Shown here: piece by piece, positions 62,684 to 64,000 of the stretch
Layout: every line of letters starts with the position of its first letter
Numbering within the stretch: position 1 is the stretch's first letter
Source of the DNA: Pseudomonas putida
Lineage (GTDB): Bacteria > Pseudomonadota > Gammaproteobacteria > Pseudomonadales > Pseudomonadaceae
Length of the DNA: 64,000 nt
Assembly (NCBI RefSeq): GCF_016406145.1
Contig: NZ_CP066306.1
Coordinates: forward strand, 4,526,001 to 4,590,000
Reading direction: 5' to 3'
Translations under genes and position numbers: made by a program
Notes under the pieces: model-generated
The model's input: the letters and a program-made list of their open reading frames with translations, nothing else
Database searches by the model: none
Told to the model about the DNA's origin: nothing

Positions 62684-62755
62684 AGCTGCAAGCTTCAAGC
62701 TGCAAGAAAAGGCATCCCCTAGCAGCTTGTAGCTTGCAGCTTGCAGCTTGCAGCT
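62684..62755. repeat. Inverted AGCTTGC-type repeat between the MFS gene and purT
   Basis: The left arm (62684-62706) begins AGCTGCAAGCTTCAAGCTGC. The right arm (62726-62755) is built of three CTTGCAG units after CTTGTAG. The arms are complementary over about 20 bases with a 19-base spacer. The right arm runs into the purT stop codon and the left arm starts 7 bases after the MFS stop, so it may serve as the shared terminator of two convergent genes. Confidence 0.75.
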
Positions 62756-63936
62756 TAGAACTCGACCTTGACCGCCTGCGCTGCACGGGTCGCCTTGGCC
62801 CGCGCCGCTTCGATCGACTCATCACGTGCCAGGCACACGCCCATGCGGCGCTGGCCGTTGATTTCCGGCTTGCCGAACAAGCGGATCGCGGTATCCGGCT
62901 CGCTCAACGCTGCGCCGAGGTTGGCGAAGCTGGTCTGCTGCGACTGGCCTTCAGGCAGGATCACCGCCGAAGCGGACGGGCCGAACTGGCGCACAACCGG
63001 GATCGGCAGGCCCAGAATGGCACGGGCATGCAGCGCGAACTGCGAGAGGTCCTGGGAAATCAGCGTGACCAAGCCGGTATCGTGCGGGCGCGGCGAGACT
63101 TCGCTGAACCACACCTGATCGCCCTTGACGAACAACTCGACGCCGAACAAACCACGGCCGCCCAGTGCATCGGTGACCGCCTTCGCCACACGCTGCGACT
63201 CGGCCAAGGCTTTCGGGCTCATCGCCTGAGGCTGCCACGACTCTTGGTAGTCGCCCTTCTCCTGGCGGTGACCGACCGGCTCCAGATACGTGGTACCACC
63301 AACATGGCGCACGGTCAGCAAGGTGATCTCGTAGTCGAAATCGATGAAGCCTTCGATGATCACCCGGCCCTTACCGGCGCGGCCACCCTCCTGGGCGTAG
63401 TCCCACGACTTCTGCAGGTCGGCATCGCTGCGCAGCAGGCTCTGGCCCTTGCCGGACGAGCTCATCACCGGTTTGACCACGCACGGGTAACCGACATCGG
63501 CCACGGCCTTGGCATAGTCTTCAAAGGTATCGGCGAAGTGGTAAGGCGAGGTCGGCAGGTCCAGCTCTTCGGCCGCCAGGCGGCGAATGCCCTCGCGGTT
63601 CATGGTCAGCTGCGTGGCGCGGGCGGTCGGCACGACATTGAAGCCTTCGTTCTCCAGCTCGACCAGCGTAGCGGTGGCGATGGCTTCGATTTCGGGGACG
63701 ATGTAATGCGGTTTTTCAGCCTCGATCACCGCGCGCAGGGCGACACCATCGAGCATGTTGACCACGTGGCTGCGGTGCGCGACCTGCATGGCCGGCGCAT
63801 TGGCGTAGCGGTCCACGGCGATCACTTCGACGCCCAGGCGCTGCAGCTCGATCACCACTTCCTTGCCCAGCTCGCCACAGCCGCAGAGCAGTACACGGGT
63901 CGCGGTAGGCGACAATGGGGTTCCGATACGGGTCAT
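62755..63936 (-). CDS. purT: Formate-dependent phosphoribosylglycinamide formyltransferase
   Basis: A 393-residue ATP-grasp enzyme that formylates GAR in purine synthesis using formate, an alternative to PurN. The N-terminal [20 protein letters not shown], the ATP-grasp region [20 protein letters not shown] and [20 protein letters not shown] are visible, with a C-terminal [20 protein letters not shown]. Length matches E. coli PurT (392). It starts with ATG at 63936; 64 bases remain beyond it to the window edge, without a further feature. Confidence 0.97.
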   Translation of the reverse strand: MTRIGTPLSPTATRVLLCGCGELGKEVVIELQRLGVEVIAVDRYANAPAMQVAHRSHVVNMLDGVALRAVIEAEKPHYIVPEIEAIATATLVELENEGFNVVPTARATQLTMNREGIRRLAAEELDLPTSPYHFADTFEDYAKAVADVGYPCVVKPVMSSSGKGQSLLRSDADLQKSWDYAQEGGRAGKGRVIIEGFIDFDYEITLLTVRHVGGTTYLEPVGHRQEKGDYQESWQPQAMSPKALAESQRVAKAVTDALGGRGLFGVELFVKGDQVWFSEVSPRPHDTGLVTLISQDLSQFALHARAILGLPIPVVRQFGPSASAVILPEGQSQQTSFANLGAALSEPDTAIRLFGKPEINGQRRMGVCLARDESIEAARAKATRAAQAVKVEF

Positions 63937-64000
63937 TTCAGGTCCTCGAAGGCGTCCGGGGCCGCGCCAGTCTTAGCGCCGCCCGCTGAAAAAGGACCCG

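Overview
The window is chromosomal DNA from a gamma-proteobacterium, almost certainly a Pseudomonas of the P. putida group. The evidence is the high GC content, Pseudomonas-type gene order (ppc-adk-tsaB; prfB-lysS beside a complete wspABCDEFR operon; xerD-dsbC-hom-thrC; rpsP-rimM-trmD-rplS beside ffh and ypjD), and intergenic REP sequences of the P. putida type. This is an inference from content; I ran no database comparison. Most of the window is core genome. I see no rRNA, tRNA, CRISPR array, prophage or insertion sequence.

Layout. 1-7.5 kb: the 3' end of plsB, two small envelope proteins, a lipid-anchored adaptor plus RND pump with a divergent TetR regulator, and rsmJ. 7.6-12.5 kb: a protein with two internal repeats, an extensin-like protein, a PEP mutase/isocitrate lyase-family enzyme, a DUF72 protein, tsaB and adk. 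12.7-21.4 kb: ppc, a pair of DUF4398 lipoproteins (the second with an OmpA domain), an alpha/beta-hydrolase lipoprotein, a DUF1704 putative metallopeptidase, a lipoprotein and a TetR regulator. 21.4-24.2 kb: lysS and prfB, the latter with its programmed +1 frameshift. 24.4-33.2 kb: an orphan gene, then the Wsp surface-sensing chemosensory system that drives the diguanylate cyclase WspR. 34-39.7 kb: a polyamine-type ABC importer (YdcSTUV-like) and an aminobutyraldehyde dehydrogenase. 39.8-42.6 kb: the main accessory stretch, with a HicAB toxin-antitoxin pair, an Old Yellow Enzyme, a strikingly structured leader before a DUF6124 gene, a REP pair and a dead DUF3077 gene. 42.5-52.8 kb: recJ, yaeQ, a CoA transferase, a periplasmic binding protein, two small genes, then the threonine operon with dsbC and xerD. 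52.9-64 kb: a CPA-type antiporter, a thioesterase, the rpsP operon, ffh, ypjD, a CorC-like protein, an MFS carrier and purT.

The most interesting signal is the leader at about 41825-41993. It contains several perfect or near-perfect complementary segments. These form two mutually exclusive nested folds, one of which pairs the weak ribosome-binding site of the DUF6124 gene, which is a riboswitch- or attenuator-like design. Second-tier items are a HicAB operator overlapping the hicA start codon with no Shine-Dalgarno sequence, a bacterial DUF1704 protein with an intact HEXXXH motif, a 32-bp perfect palindrome before the lysS terminator, and three inverted-repeat loci built on an AGCTTGC unit.

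Start codons were chosen from visible ribosome-binding sites, signal peptides and family starts. Several are GTG or TTG and are noted as such.
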